The notes under the pieces were generated by a model. The model was given only the letters and a program-made list of their open reading frames with translations, searched no databases and was not told the DNA's origin. Source: Emiliania huxleyi CCMP1516 (Eukaryota > Haptophyta > Isochrysidales > Noelaerhabdaceae). From it: a DNA stretch of 64,000 nucleotides. Position 1 is the first letter of the stretch. The number at the start of each line of letters is the position of its first letter. The position numbers and the translations under genes were made by a program. Shown in pieces: positions 48,532-56,979 of this stretch. The stretch spans positions 424,338 to 488,337 of the forward strand of contig NW_005200784.1 in assembly GCF_000372725.1 (NCBI RefSeq), written 5' to 3'.

Positions 48532-49298
48532 CTAATCCATCCTATGTTCTTCTCTCTCTCCTCTGCCCGTGCCTTGGTCTTGTCGTTGTTGCACCCATGT
48601 CTGTATGGCGATCGAGGCTGCCTTCCCCACTACCTGTAGTTCACTCGTCACCTCTCCTGCGAGCTCCCCTCTCTTTCTTTCGGGTATGGAGTCCGTGAGT
48701 GCGGGCAGCGTGCAGGCAATCACGGGCGCTATTTTGTCGTACTCCTCTTCGGCGAGCGCTCCAAATCTAGACCCCACTGCCTTTAAGGAGGCTGCTCTCG
48801 CGCGTCTCAGGAATGTCGCCGTGTCTTTTGAGTCAGGCGCCACCCGTTCGACTCTTGCTGTCTCGCCCTCGCCGTGTGTTTGTCAAGCTTCCGCATGAAG
48901 TGACGCGCCTCTTCCTTATTTCCAGCGCAGCTGCCGCTCAGTAGGTGCGCCAACGACGCCTGTGGTGGCTCGCTGTCTTCTTGTGTCCAGTCGTCCCAGT
49001 CTCTCCGTTCTCCGATTCTCCTCCTTGCCTCGCGCGCCTCTTTTGTGGCCTCATCCCTAGCCGCCTTGCACGCTCTGCATCCCCAGAACGCACTTCTCGT
49101 GGCGGGGACCCTCATCCCCCGTTTCTTTTCCCCCTCTAGAATACGCTTGTGGTGTGCCCCGTGTGGCACCCCGTCCTGTTGTCTCACCCTGGCTCCCAAG
49201 ATCGTTTTGGTCGTCACATTGTGACCCCCGACGTCGTCAAATGTCGCTCGCCTGTCCTTCCCCCCATTCTCATCTGGCAATCTCATCTTATTGTCCAT
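48532..49298 (-). pseudogene. Unrecognised charged protein split over two frames
   Basis: The minus strand opens at the ATG 49298 (MDNKMRLPDENGGKDRRATF) and reads TFDDVGGHNVTTKTILGARV, ILEGEKKRGMRVPATRSAFW and GCRACKAARDEATKEAREAR, then RDWDDWTQEDSEPPQASLAH to ~48850. It continues out of frame with PDSKDTATFLRRARAASLKA and EEEYDKIAPVIACTLPALTD to 48532. No intron fits the joint near 48840-48860, so an indel is likely. GCRAC is the only cysteine pair. No domain is recognised. It may be an element protein, given the repeat at 49478 and the TIR element at 50334 just beyond its 5' end. Confidence 0.4.
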
Positions 49299-49477
49299 GT
49301 TTTCTCTTTTTCTTTTGGTGTTGAGCTCTGTGAGCTTTCCGTCAATAAATGAGGACCCCCCCCCGGGAGGGGTGGTGTTGCTACCTCGTTGTGGTTGGGC
49401 GCAGCCTCGACAACCTCTCCTCCTCGTGGGGCTTCCTCTGGCAATCATCCCTGATCACAAGAAAGAATCAATCTCAA

Positions 49478-49720
49478 TATCAGCTGGTCGGCCGCCATTC
49501 GGGCCTCCCGGCCTGCTGCGGCGGCGCGGCCAGTGGCCCCTGGCCCGGCCCGCGACGGCTGGCCGCCGGCGAGCGCGCTCGCGCTGCTCGTCAAAATGGC
49601 GGCGGTGGCGATTGCGGCGACGGTCGTTCAGTCGTACAGCGCTCAGGCGCCTCTCGTCTGTCGTCTGTTGTCGCATTTCGCACACGCGCGCGCCGCGCGA
49701 CCCGCGTCGCTCCGCGAGGG
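49478..49720 (+). repeat. ~243-bp dispersed repeat, copy 2
   Basis: Direct copy of 3865-4113. Here the plus frame continues past the repeat (LREGMSLPRFDPAAKSCSLE, then DWCLICCLPADAAGEPGGPL) to a stop at 49895, giving a Cys-containing tail not present in copy 1. Confidence 0.7.
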
Positions 49721-50333
49721 CATGAGCCTTCCGCGATTCGATCCCGCAGCCAAAAGCTGCTCGCTCGAACCGCGGCCGACTCTACCATCGCGGCCGCAGC
49801 TGTTGAGCTCTCCAGAAGACTGGTGCCTCATATGCTGCCTCCCTGCGGATGCTGCCGGCGAGCCTGGCGGTCCGCTGTACTACAAGGATTGCTGACTCGA
49901 TCCTACCCCGCAATCTTCTACCCCCACGACTCGGAACACGAATGTGACAGGACCATCGGGTCCTTCGGCCACCACAAAGCGAGATCACCCGAGAGCAGCT
50001 GAGTCTGCCTCTGGCCTCGCCTCCCTCTCCTCCAGGCATTCGTGGCATCCTATGGGTCGACCAGAGTATCGACCTCTGGCTTGTCAGCCGCCCCACCGAG
50101 GGCGCCATGAAGTACAGCGATCGCCATCTCGCTGGCCTCTCCGCAAGCAAGGCCCGAAGGCCCCCCGACCGCCGACCGCGTCGATCTCATCGGCGCGGGC
50201 TCTCTCGGCTACGGGACCGGCCCCAGCTTCGGCTGAGAGCTGACAAGCTGCCGAGCCCAAATCACTGTGGGAGTCGTGATTTCTTGTTGGTTTTCTAAAA
50301 TCTCTCTCTCTGATCACACCATCTTGCTAGGAT
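49721..50333. other. Gene-poor spacer with element-like reading frames
   Basis: The plus strand carries short natural-looking phrases in shifting frames: LTRSYPAIFYPHDSEHECDR at ~49888 and GILWVDQSIDLWLVSRPTEG then MKYSDRHLAGLSASKARRP at ~50030-50160. These suggest a decayed coding element continuing from the 49478 repeat. No intact gene. Confidence 0.35.
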
Positions 50334-51202
50334 ATGAGGGTTCCAAGCGAACCAGTTTAGACCATGTTTAGACCCAGTTTAGACCACGGCTGAACACGAA
50401 CCAGATTAGTCCTGTTTACGATAAACTGGGTCTAAACAGGGCTCGGCCTGGGTGGGGGACCCCATTAGCCATACCAGGTTTAGCCCGGTTTAGGGCGCCC
50501 CTAGCAGCTCCGCCGTCGGTCGCGGCCGCGCTGGCTGCGGAAGCGGCAGCGTGCAGCCGCCATCCTCTGCCTCGGGCCGGACAGCCCACCTGGCACACTT
50601 GCACCGCGCAACAACAGCCTCGCCGGTCAGGCGCACGGTGTTAGGGCGCGACGTCGGGCGCGGCGACAGACCAGCTGGCGGCGCCTGCGCCTGGCAAGAA
50701 GCGGAAGCGCGTGGATTTCAACCCGGCCGCAAAGGTGCGCTCGCTAGTAGAAGTGGTGTTGGGTTGAGCAGTGGTACTCACTGCCCCTCACCAAATGCTT
50801 GCAGGCGATGTTCCTGGCCTCGCTCCCGACGTACCGCGCGAAAGATGAGGGGACGCGCTGGGGCTTCTGCAAGCAGATCTTCGACACCCACGGCGAAGCT
50901 GTTGGAAGAGCCGCGTGGACCCTCGAGACGGTCAAGATTGCCATGCACAACCTCGATCGACCAGCGCGAGAAGAAGCAAGGCCGCTGACGCTTGCGCGTG
51001 CCGCGCTGAGAGCCGCGTCTCTCTCAGAGCAGGGGAGCTATAGGCGGGGGGGAGGTGCGCGCTACGCGGGGGGGAGGGGGGGAGGAACCCCATTGAGCCA
51101 TACCAGGTTTAGATAGACCCAGTTTATCGTAAACAGGACTAATCTGGTTCGTGTTTAGCAGTGGTCTAAACTGGTCTAAACTGGTTCGCTTGGAACCCTC
51201 CT
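50334..51202. mobile_element. 869-bp TIR element with 6-bp target duplication and an internal spliced gene fragment
   Basis: TAGGAT at 50328-50333 and 51203-51208 flank inverted ends ATGAGGGTTCCAAGCGAACC and its near-perfect inverse. Arms extend ~110 bp (CACGAACCAGATTAGTCCTG, TTTACGATAAACTGGGTCTA shared) and contain AGTTTAGACC subrepeats. Inside, the plus strand reads PAPGKKRKRVDFNPAAK (to ~50732), a GT-AG intron (~50733-50803), then AMFLASLPTYRAKDEGTRWG, FCKQIFDTHGEAVGRAAWTL and ETVKIAMHNLDRPAREEAR to ~51030. That is an exon-intron-exon fragment with a basic nuclear-localisation-like patch. No transposase is present, so the element is non-autonomous and may have captured host exons. Confidence 0.8.
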
Positions 51203-51280
51203 TAGGATCACCCCCGCTTGAGGCGCGATCGCCCCTGATCACCACGGGATGATGGAGAACTTGCACATGGAAGTAACAGA

Positions 51281-51326
51281 AAAGAATTCTACGAATACAA
51301 GCCCCTCTCACAGCAGACTGGCACGA
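51281..51326 (+). repeat. 46-bp repeat, copy 1 (copy 2 at 63430-63475)
   Basis: AAAGAATTCTACGAATACAA, then CTCTCACAGCAGACTGGCAC, matches 63430-63475 (AAAGAATTCTTCAAATACAA ... CACACTGGCACGA) in the same orientation. Copy 2 lies 54 bases after the ABCC stop codon; copy 1 lies between two TIR elements. Confidence 0.6.
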
Positions 51327-51383
51327 ACTAGCACCACAAAGGCACAGCAGACAACGGACGGCCCCTTTTGGGCCACAAGATGG

Positions 51384-51860
51384 TACCGTCGGGTCTCTAT
51401 TTTAAGATGAGGTAAACAGCAATAGATCCGGCCCTCAAGCGGCCTAATCGATACCCGGCCCTCACGGAATCGGTCCCTCGTTGTACAGCAATCGATCCTT
51501 CACACTGCCCGCGCGCTGCCAAACTTGGGGTCGAGAATCGGTCCCCAGGTTACCTGTGGCGCGAAGCTGCGATATGTCTCCCGCCCTCGGCGCGCCGACC
51601 GCGCAGCGGCGGCAGACCACCCTCCGGTTCGAGGGGCGCCTGGGGCTGAGCGGGCTGCCTCCGCCAGAGTTTGGCTCGCCCACCGGCGGGCTGTCACCCT
51701 GCCACGGGTCGCAAGCCCTCTGCCGGCCGGAGGGAGCGCAGGCTGCACAGGCTTCCAGCAATTGGTCCCTTGGCAAGTGCGAATCGGTCCCCCTGGCTCC
51801 AGGAACTGATCCGGCACTACACCCGGATCTATTGCTGTTTACCTCAGAGACCCGATGGTA
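51384..51860. mobile_element. ~477-bp inverted-repeat element abutting the lipase gene
   Basis: TACCGTCGGGTCTC ... GAGGTAAACAGCAATAGATC (51384-51431) is inverted at 51823-51860 (GATCTATTGCTGTTTACCTC, GAGACCCGATGGTA), with a 9-10 base insertion in the left arm. AATCGGTCCC occurs three times inside in one orientation. The right arm contains the ATG at 51855, the first in the lipase frame. The element therefore supplies or has replaced the gene's 5' end. Confidence 0.65.
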
Positions 51861-54507
51861 TTTTCGGATTTGCCGGCCGGTGGAGCAGCCATGTCGTCAC
51901 CGTGGAGCGGCGTGGCCCGCCTCGCCACCTGCAACGAGAGTGCCTTCCACGCCGCCACCGAGCCGCTTTCGATCATGGTCAAGCTGGCCTACACGTCCAC
52001 TTCTGGTTCGTACTTCAACGCGAGCGAGGCCAACGCCACCGTGGCTGGCTGGACGCGTGCTCTGACCGCCAATCCGCCCGCCGGCATGCGCGCGCTCCTC
52101 TTCGTGCATCCTGGCACGCGTCGAGCAGTTGTCGCATTTCGCGGTACCGACCTCAATTCCAGCGGCGTCTCCGGGCAGGCAGACGCCTGCGCCGACGCTG
52201 CGCTGGGCGCGGCACCGCTGCCCGCCTTCTGTGGCCGCTTCGACAACCACACGCTCGATTACCTCCCTCGCGCAGTCGAGTTTGCAGCGCGCGCCACCGA
52301 GGTTTCAGCCGTCTCGTGCCCGCGGTGCGACCTGCTCTTCACCGGCCACTCTCTCGGCGCGAGCCTTGCAATGATGGTGGCCGAGGTGCGGGCTGCGGCG
52401 GGCAGCGGCGCTGCGGCGGGCAGCGGCGCTGCGGCAGGCAGCGGCGCTGCGCCGCCGCCTCCCGCGGTGGTCTTCTCCGCCGGAAGCTGGCGCGGCGCGC
52501 TCCGCCGCCGACTCGGCATCACGCCCGCGAGCTCGGCCGCCGCCGGGAGGCTCTTTGCCCTCGCAGACCGGTGGGACCCGGTGCAGGAGAGGGCAGCCCC
52601 GAGAGCAGAGCCGAGACGAGATGCCGTTTGCCTACTCCCGCTTCGGGAGGAGCTGACGAGCCGAGGCGGTGCCGTGATGAGCCGACGGCGCCCGTAGGCG
52701 CGCGCGACGGCCGACGCCGGCCTGCTCGGCGAGGCTTGCCTTTGGGAGACGGGCGGGCCGCCCTCCGGCTGCGGCGGCTGCTGGGCGGCGGGCGGCGGGG
52801 TCGCTCCTCCGCCGGGGTGGGAGCGTGTGCCTGCGTGTGAGGCCTGCTTTGAGCGGACGCACGTCTACCGGCACTACCTCGACAAGCTGCTGCCAGCCCC
52901 GCGGCCGAGGTGCCGCCCGCTCGAGGATGGACCACTTCCGCCTCCTCCGCCGCCGCCGAAGACCCCGCCGCCTCCTCCGCCGCCGCCGACGACCCTGCCG
53001 CCGCCTCCGCCCGAAGAGCGGCACGCCCTCGCCATGCCGCCTCGCCTGATGTGGGGCTGGGGCCGCCGCGTGTCGGGCTACTGCGGCTCCGCCTCCATCC
53101 AGTCGGTCGCCCTGTACTACGGCGGATGGCTCGCCAGGGCGGTAGTTCCGTCCCTGACATGTCCGAGACCTGTCCTCGACGCGCCCCGTAGGCAGCTGGC
53201 TCACGCAGGACGCCGTCCGCGGCGAGACGGGCGGGCACGACGGCGCGCACCAGCTGCTGCTCGGCGCCGAGGGCGGCTGCTGCGACTCGGTCGCGGTGGC
53301 GAGGCGGCTCCGACTTAACGTGACCGCGTGGGACCACGCCAGCGCGCTGCAGCCGCAGGCTCCTCCCGCCCCTTACCCCCCCCCTTCGCCACCCCGCTTC
53401 GCCCCGCCGCCCCCACAGCCGCCGCCCGACTCGGCTGCTCCGCCTCTCCCCGCCACCCCGGAGCCTGCCCTCCCCCCCTTCCTGTCACCCCTTCCTGTCC
53501 CGCAGGCCGCCGCCTTTGCTGCGTGGCTGGCGCGATCGGTCGACGCGGGAGAGCCGTCCGTCTTTGGCGTGTACATGGCGGGCGAGGACAACCCTCACCT
53601 CGACCACATCGTGCCGCTGGTTGGGTACGTCGGCGTGCTGGGCAGGCCGACCACGCTGCCGCACACGACGAGCCACACTCCAGCTGGCTTCACTCCAGCT
53701 GGCTTCACTCCAGCTGGCTTCACTCCAGCTGGCTTCACTCCAGCCAGCCGGCTTCACTCGTGCCTGTGCACTCGTCGCAGGCCGGCCAAGCTCCTGTACA
53801 ACGACCTCCACTCCAACTCGACTCTGGTCGCGGACCTCGCCACCTTCGCCAAGGACCGCGCCCGCTGCCGGCGCGCCCCACCCTGCCGTGCTGCAGCAGC
53901 CCGAGCGCTGCGGTCCACCGCCGCGTTGCTCCACCCCCTCGGCGCTGCCTCAGGCGCGCCCTGCCGTGGAAGCAGCGGTTCGAGTACTGCCTCCCCGCAT
54001 CCGTGGACTACGGCTACCGCGTGCACGGCAACCACGACCCCGCCGGCGAGCTTCTGCCCGCGCGGCTGGTCGTCGCCGCACGGCGCAAGCGCTTCCCTGC
54101 GCAGAGGCCCCCTGCACGCCTCCGGATGTGAACAGGTCGTCTCCGCCTGGTACGAGCCCGACTACTCGCGCGAGGACGGCAAGCACGAGCCGCCCACGCC
54201 GCTCGTCGGAACGCTCGCCGTGTCGGGCCTCGCGAAGGGCGAGCGGTACGCGATACTCCGGTGCGACCCGCACACCGCCGCTGCCGCCGCTGCCCTCGCC
54301 TCTGGCGTCACCGACCTCCGTCGCCCCCGCAGGTACACGAGTGCGTCTGCCGTCCCGGCCTCCGGCTTCCTGCGCGCGGGCGGGTGGGCGGCGCGCACCG
54401 ATTTCGTGGCGGAGGGAGAGACGCACGAGCAGCGCCTGGTCTTCATGTCCAATAGCTCGCAACTCTTTCGCTGCGTGGTGCTGTCGGACTCGTCCCCTGC
54501 TCACTAG
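51855..54507 (+). CDS. Class 3 lipase joined to a C39-like peptidase domain
   Basis: Exons 51855-52592, 52698-53121, 53192-53358, 53506-53645, 53781-53889, 53976-54077 and 54136-54507 (684 codons, divisible by three); every intron is best read as GC-AG. The lipase half has AVVAFRGTDL (oxyanion region), LLFTGHSLGASLAMM (nucleophile S166), LFALADRWDPV (acid) and THVYRHYLDKLLP (candidate His). A Pro-rich linker ([17 protein letters not shown]) in exon 2 leads straight into WGWGRRVSGYCGSASIQSVA (Cys nucleophile), GGHDGAHQLL, PHLDHIVPLVGY (His-Asp region), YCLPASVDYGYRVHG and AWYEPDYSREDGKHEPPTPL, a C39-like cysteine-peptidase domain with its usual C-terminal half. The link rests on an open frame across the linker. 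No signal peptide is visible and the first ATG lies in a TIR, so the 5' end may be displaced; the next ATG is 51891. The exon 5 donor is the least certain. Confidence 0.7.
53676..53750 (+). repeat. 15-bp tandem repeat in intron 4 of the lipase-C39 gene
   Basis: Five units of CACTCCAGCTGGCTT, the last degenerate. Being a multiple of three without a stop, it reads through as TPAGF repeats, but the protein family continues only when it is removed as part of a GC-AG intron (53646-53780). Confidence 0.9.
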
Positions 54508-54756
54508 CCTGCTCATGTGTGATCTCCGCGGCCGGGCCCACAGCGCTCGTGGGGCCCACAGCCACACTACATCTCGGAGACCCCGGTAGAGCCGTATGCG
54601 GTATAACAGGTACGGCTCTATAACACACCGGCGTTGTGTGCCCCCGTATCATGAAAAGAATGAATAACGAGAAAATGGTGTCCGCGCGCCCGACACGGAG
54701 CGTATCGGTGACAACGACGCGTGGCTGTCCTACCAGCACCCGGTAGGAGCGGTCGC

Positions 54757-55412
54757 TCACACGTCCACCGACGCCTCCCTCTCCAGCTCGACGCCGTCCA
54801 ATTCGCGGTAGAAGGTGCGCTGCCGCAAGAGCGCCTGCAGCGCGGCGGCCTCCACGGACGCGCGCCGGCCGAGAGACGACTTTGGCCGCTTCGGCGCCTC
54901 TGGGCCGTCGCGAGAGGTGCCGGATTGGGGGACGGAGGCGGCGCTGCTGCTTGCCGCCTCAGACGGGAGAGAGACTGCCGGCTCGGCGTCGGGGCTCGAC
55001 GAGGGTTCGGCGTCAGCGCAGCGTGCAGCAAAGAAGGCGAAGACCTGCGTCGCCGGCTCCTCTTCATCTTCCTCGTCCTCAACCTCCAGCGGCTGCGAGT
55101 CGAGGTCCTCGTACTCGCTCCTCATTCGACAGAGCTGCCGCGCCCGCAGGTCTGCATCGCGCCACACGCGGTAGGACTCGGCGTGCTTGGCGAGCCAGAG
55201 GGAGCAGAAGCCTGTGCGAAAGGACACGCGTGGTATGAGATCAGGGTGCAGCGCAGGGGTACAACACGAACGGAGGTGCCAGCATCGCAGGCCAGGAGCA
55301 GTCGCTTGGACGCCGACCGGAGGCTCGTTGCGTGCTCGTACTCGAGGGAAAGGAGGACAGCACGGTGGATGTCGGCTCCGAGGGCCTCGAAAGTGGTTGG
55401 CTGCTCGGCCAT
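54757..55412 (-). CDS. F-box-like protein
   Basis: Exons 55412-55280 and 55211-54757 (196 codons, in frame) with a 68-base GC-AG intron. MAEQPTTFEALGADIHRAVL, LSLEYEHATSLRSASKRLLL, then FCSLWLAKHAESYRVWRDAD spans an F-box-like helical pattern (the L-x-x-L-P-x-x-(I/V)... L-R-x-x-S-K-R... W phrase) at residues 8-65. The C-terminal half is acidic (LEVEDEEDEEEPATQ), then Ser/Ala-rich, ending RTFYRELDGVELEREASVDV. F-box proteins bring substrates to SCF ubiquitin ligases. The F-box here is divergent and no substrate domain is recognised. The spacing to the methyltransferase gene is ~460 bases with nothing in it. Confidence 0.6.
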
Positions 55413-55872
55413 TCTCGGTGGCGGTTGAGCCCGGGAGCCAACCGACCACCGCCGGTGCGAACCGGTTGCCCAGCTCGCGCCCAAGCAAAAAAATTATTTT
55501 CCGTTCAGCCTCCGTGTGTGTAGAGAATTTTGTTGCTTCGAATGGGAGGGAGCCGGGGAGACGAAAAAACGAGAGAGAGCACACCTGGCTCCAACGTGGA
55601 CACGCCCATAGCTGGGGACACTACTAGGTCACGCATGGCATCAGAAGTTTTATCTCTGGGCCCCGAAAGGCATCTCTAGCAGCGTTCACAGTCACCCTCC
55701 CTTGTCCCAAAAGTGCATGCCTTTCCCGCCGTGTCGGAGGCCGCACGGGCTAATCGGGCTTTCGCCATCCTCAGGGTCACCGCTGGCGCCCACAGCCCCT
55801 CCGCCGCGACGGCAGAGAGGAAGCACGCGAGGTCGGGCGGGAACTCCGTCTCCGAGGCGCCTACGGGACGGT

Positions 55873-56688
55873 TCAGAGAAGGTTCAGCGGAGAGGGCGCC
55901 AAGTTCGGGCGGCACCTGCGCCTCGTGCTCGCGCCGCGGTCGGTGCACTCGAGCAGCACGACGGTCGAGTCGAGCGACACGCGCCTAGGGGGAGGGCAGG
56001 GAGGGTGCTCACAGGCGGCGGACGATCCCCGGCTTTGAGGAAGCGCGGTGGTGGCGTCTCCCCGTGTGTGGAGGGCCCCTCCTCGCTGGCGCCTCAGTGT
56101 GCGGAGCAGGTCGCCGTGCGCAGCCGTGAATCCGAGGATGTCGCCGCCGCAGATGACGTCGTACTCTGGGTGCGGCAGCGATCGCTCGTCCTCCTCGTCG
56201 CCCCACAGCAGCCTCGCCACCACGGGCGGCGCGGCGCCAAATGCGCCCTCGTTGCGCGCCACGTTTTCCCGCGCGAGGTCGAGCAGCGTGCGACTCGGCT
56301 GCGACACGTTGGTGGGCAGCTCCTCGCCGGGGTAGAGGAAGGACGCCTGGTCGGTCAGCGTCGCGTGCGCGCCCAGCAGCCCCGCCGCAAGCCCCACGCC
56401 GCCTGTGCCCGCGCCAAGCTCGAGCAGCCGGAGTCCGTCCAGCGGGCGTCTGCCGTCGCCGTGCACCTCGAGGTAGCGAACGAGGCGGCGCGAGCCGCCC
56501 CACAGCCGGCCTCCGGAGCCGACATCGTGGCCAGACCACTGCGTGATGTGCAGCACGGCCCCACTGGTGGCGAGGCTCGTGCTCGCCGCGGCGAACATGG
56601 AGAAGGTGAAGAGCTCGAGCTCGTCGCTCAGACGGTGGCGCAGTCGCCTCAGCCACGAGCCGGCGGCGGGCGCTGCGCGCCGCAGCAT
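55873..56688 (-). CDS. Class I SAM-dependent methyltransferase (METTL21/Methyltransf_16-like)
   Basis: Exons 56688-56093 and 55984-55873 (236 codons, in frame) with a 108-base GC-AG intron. ELFTFSMFAAASTSL and AVLHITQWSGHDVGSGGRLW precede the SAM-binding LRLLELGAGTGGVGLAAGLL (motif I), ATLTDQASFL (motif II acid) and EYDVICGGDILGF (the D/E-x-x-x-ADV-x-Y position, here GGDILGF). The second exon gives VSLDSTVVLLECTDRG. This family methylates lysines of chaperones and other proteins. After CTDRG, the family-like sequence (REHEAQVPPELGALSAEPSL ... FLSAVAAEGLW) continues in a different frame down to 55676, so the C-terminus is either truncated by a 1-base change or uses a frame I have misread. The ATG at 56688 opens the conserved part; upstream the frame lacks ATG. 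Confidence 0.75.
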   Translation of the reverse strand: MLRRAAPAAGSWLRRLRHRLSDELELFTFSMFAAASTSLATSGAVLHITQWSGHDVGSGGRLWGGSRRLVRYLEVHGDGRRPLDGLRLLELGAGTGGVGLAAGLLGAHATLTDQASFLYPGEELPTNVSQPSRTLLDLARENVARNEGAFGAAPPVVARLLWGDEEDERSLPHPEYDVICGGDILGFTAAHGDLLRTLRRQRGGALHTRGDATTALPQSRGSSAACEHPPCPPPRRVSLDSTVVLLECTDRGASTRRRCRPNLAPSPLNLL

Positions 56689-56905
56689 ATACACAGAAAT
56701 ATGCCGAGAATCGGGCGGGCTGGGCGATGGCGGGCGGGACGCGGGCGGGACGCGGGCGGGACGGCGACGGCGTGCGAGGCGGGTAAATTCGAGGGGTGTA
56801 GGAGGTTGTATCGGTGGATAAAATTCTTTTTCCACTTAGCAGGCTTGGGTTTGCTCGACGGTCGGGCTACAAACCACGCCTGCGTGGATCGCGTGACACC
56901 AATCC

Positions 56906-56937
56906 TCGCTACCCAACGCGGCCAAAGGATATCCACC
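56906..56937 (+). promoter_or_regulatory. 32-bp conserved upstream block, copy 2
   Basis: TCGCTACCCAACGCGGCCAA then AGGATATCCACC, 30 of 32 identical to the inverse of 16459-16490. It ends 42 bases before the ATG of the ABCC gene and points the same way relative to the gene as copy 1 does to its own. The divergent methyltransferase gene starts 218 bases to the left. Confidence 0.6.
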
Positions 56938-56979
56938 TCGAGACGAGAACAACCGCGCCGGCGACGCTGAGCCAGCACA

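Noticed and set aside
53676-53750. TPAGF peptide repeat as a coding repeat
   Set aside because: It reads through in frame, but the C39-like protein resumes correctly only if this DNA is spliced out with flanking intron sequence.
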